Below, in pieces: positions 41,315-41,379 of a stretch of DNA of 41,379 bases; position 1 is the first letter of the stretch; every line of letters begins with the position of its first letter. The DNA is taken from positions 1 to 41,379 of the forward strand of contig JAHHHC010000053.1 of the NCBI GenBank assembly GCA_019359515.1, in the 5' to 3' direction. The notes under the pieces are model-generated. The model worked only from the letters and a program-made list of their open reading frames with translations, had not been told where the DNA came from and made no database searches. A program made the translations under genes and the position numbers. The stretch is from Desmonostoc vinosum HA7617-LM4 (GTDB lineage Bacteria; Cyanobacteriota; Cyanobacteriia; Cyanobacteriales; Nostocaceae).

Positions 41315-41379
41315 ATGAGGCGACAAGCGGTAAAAGTCAGACTATACCCCACCGATGAACAAGTTCAGGTGTTAGCTCA
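41315..41379 (+). CDS. tnpB: TnpB family RNA-guided nuclease, N-terminus only (cut by window end)
   Basis: The last 65 bases encode MRRQAVKVRLYPTDEQVQVLA, the typical N-terminus of TnpB (K-x-RLYPT-x-EQ). It starts at ATG 41315 with a weak GGAGAAG upstream. TATAAT at 41279-41284 lies within an inverted repeat GTTACT (41263) / AGTAAC (41285), which may be the promoter. TnpB is the omega-RNA-guided nuclease of IS200/IS605-type elements. No tnpA is seen upstream, so this may be a tnpB-only element. The same strand as the omega-RNA at 1-127 suggests that both ends of this window belong to copies of one element. Confidence 0.78.
   Translation, partial: MRRQAVKVRLYPTDEQVQVLA

Noticed and set aside
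41152-41352. 66-codon minus-strand frame at the right end
   Set aside because: It lies opposite the tnpB upstream region and start, with no recognisable content.

Overview
The window looks like a chromosomal segment (possibly a whole contig) from a filamentous, heterocystous-type cyanobacterium (Nostocales). The signs are many GCGATCGC (HIP1) octamers, an NblA-like phycobilisome-degradation protein, a CrtW-type beta-carotene ketolase that closely matches my memory of Nostoc CrtW, a CbiG-CobJ fusion, Uma2, DUF1823 and DUF3352 proteins, and dense Nostoc-type interspersed repeats.

Layout. 1-2.5 kb: the 3' end of a TnpB transposon with its omega-RNA, a 4Fe-4S ferredoxin, interspersed repeats, acylphosphatase, a DUF1823 protein, a MITE and a Uma2 protein. 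2.6-3.8 kb: a glycosyltransferase-TPR protein. 4.2-19.9 kb: fourteen consecutive genes on the + strand with short gaps or overlaps. These are a HemN-like radical SAM protein, a ThiH/HydG-like radical SAM protein, a tandem SnoaL-like protein, a DinB-like protein, a dihydroorotate-dehydrogenase-like flavoprotein, a creatininase-like amidohydrolase, a PaaK-like AMP ligase, an AlkD-like DNA glycosylase, a flavin-dependent halogenase, a SAM methyltransferase, a MATE exporter, a second tandem SnoaL-like protein, an RTX-repeat protein and a polytopic membrane protein. I read this as a natural-product biosynthetic cluster that I cannot match to a known compound. It has no PKS or NRPS modules. The HemN-like radical SAM, methyltransferase and AlkD-type glycosylase combination recalls the cyclopropane-forming, DNA-alkylating families (CC-1065, yatakemycin). 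The working idea is that an aromatic amino acid is cleaved or rearranged (ThiH-like), halogenated, activated (AMP ligase), modified further and exported (MATE), with AlkD as self-protection.

20.4-31.8 kb: a response regulator of REC-AraC type that lacks the phospho-acceptor Asp, two small hypothetical proteins, cobJ, a ribbon-helix-helix protein, an nblA-like gene, two small hypotheticals, a DUF3352 protein and a STAS-domain protein. Between them lie repeat-rich intergenic stretches. 32.2-38.1 kb: a beta-lactamase-fold serine hydrolase, crtW, a phytanoyl-CoA dioxygenase-like protein, an AbrB/PIN toxin-antitoxin pair, another MITE and hrcA. 38.5-41.4 kb: a hybrid histidine kinase. A 7-bp minisatellite lies directly against its start codon, next to a response-regulator gene broken by an 8-bp minisatellite. 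The window ends in the first 21 codons of a tnpB gene.

Five TA-flanked MITEs share an AGACCTCTTGCAAAAGT-type end. One of them carries a nested second MITE whose empty site is preserved in a sister copy. All coordinates and residue counts were worked out by eye. Family assignments come from recognised motifs, not from database searches.
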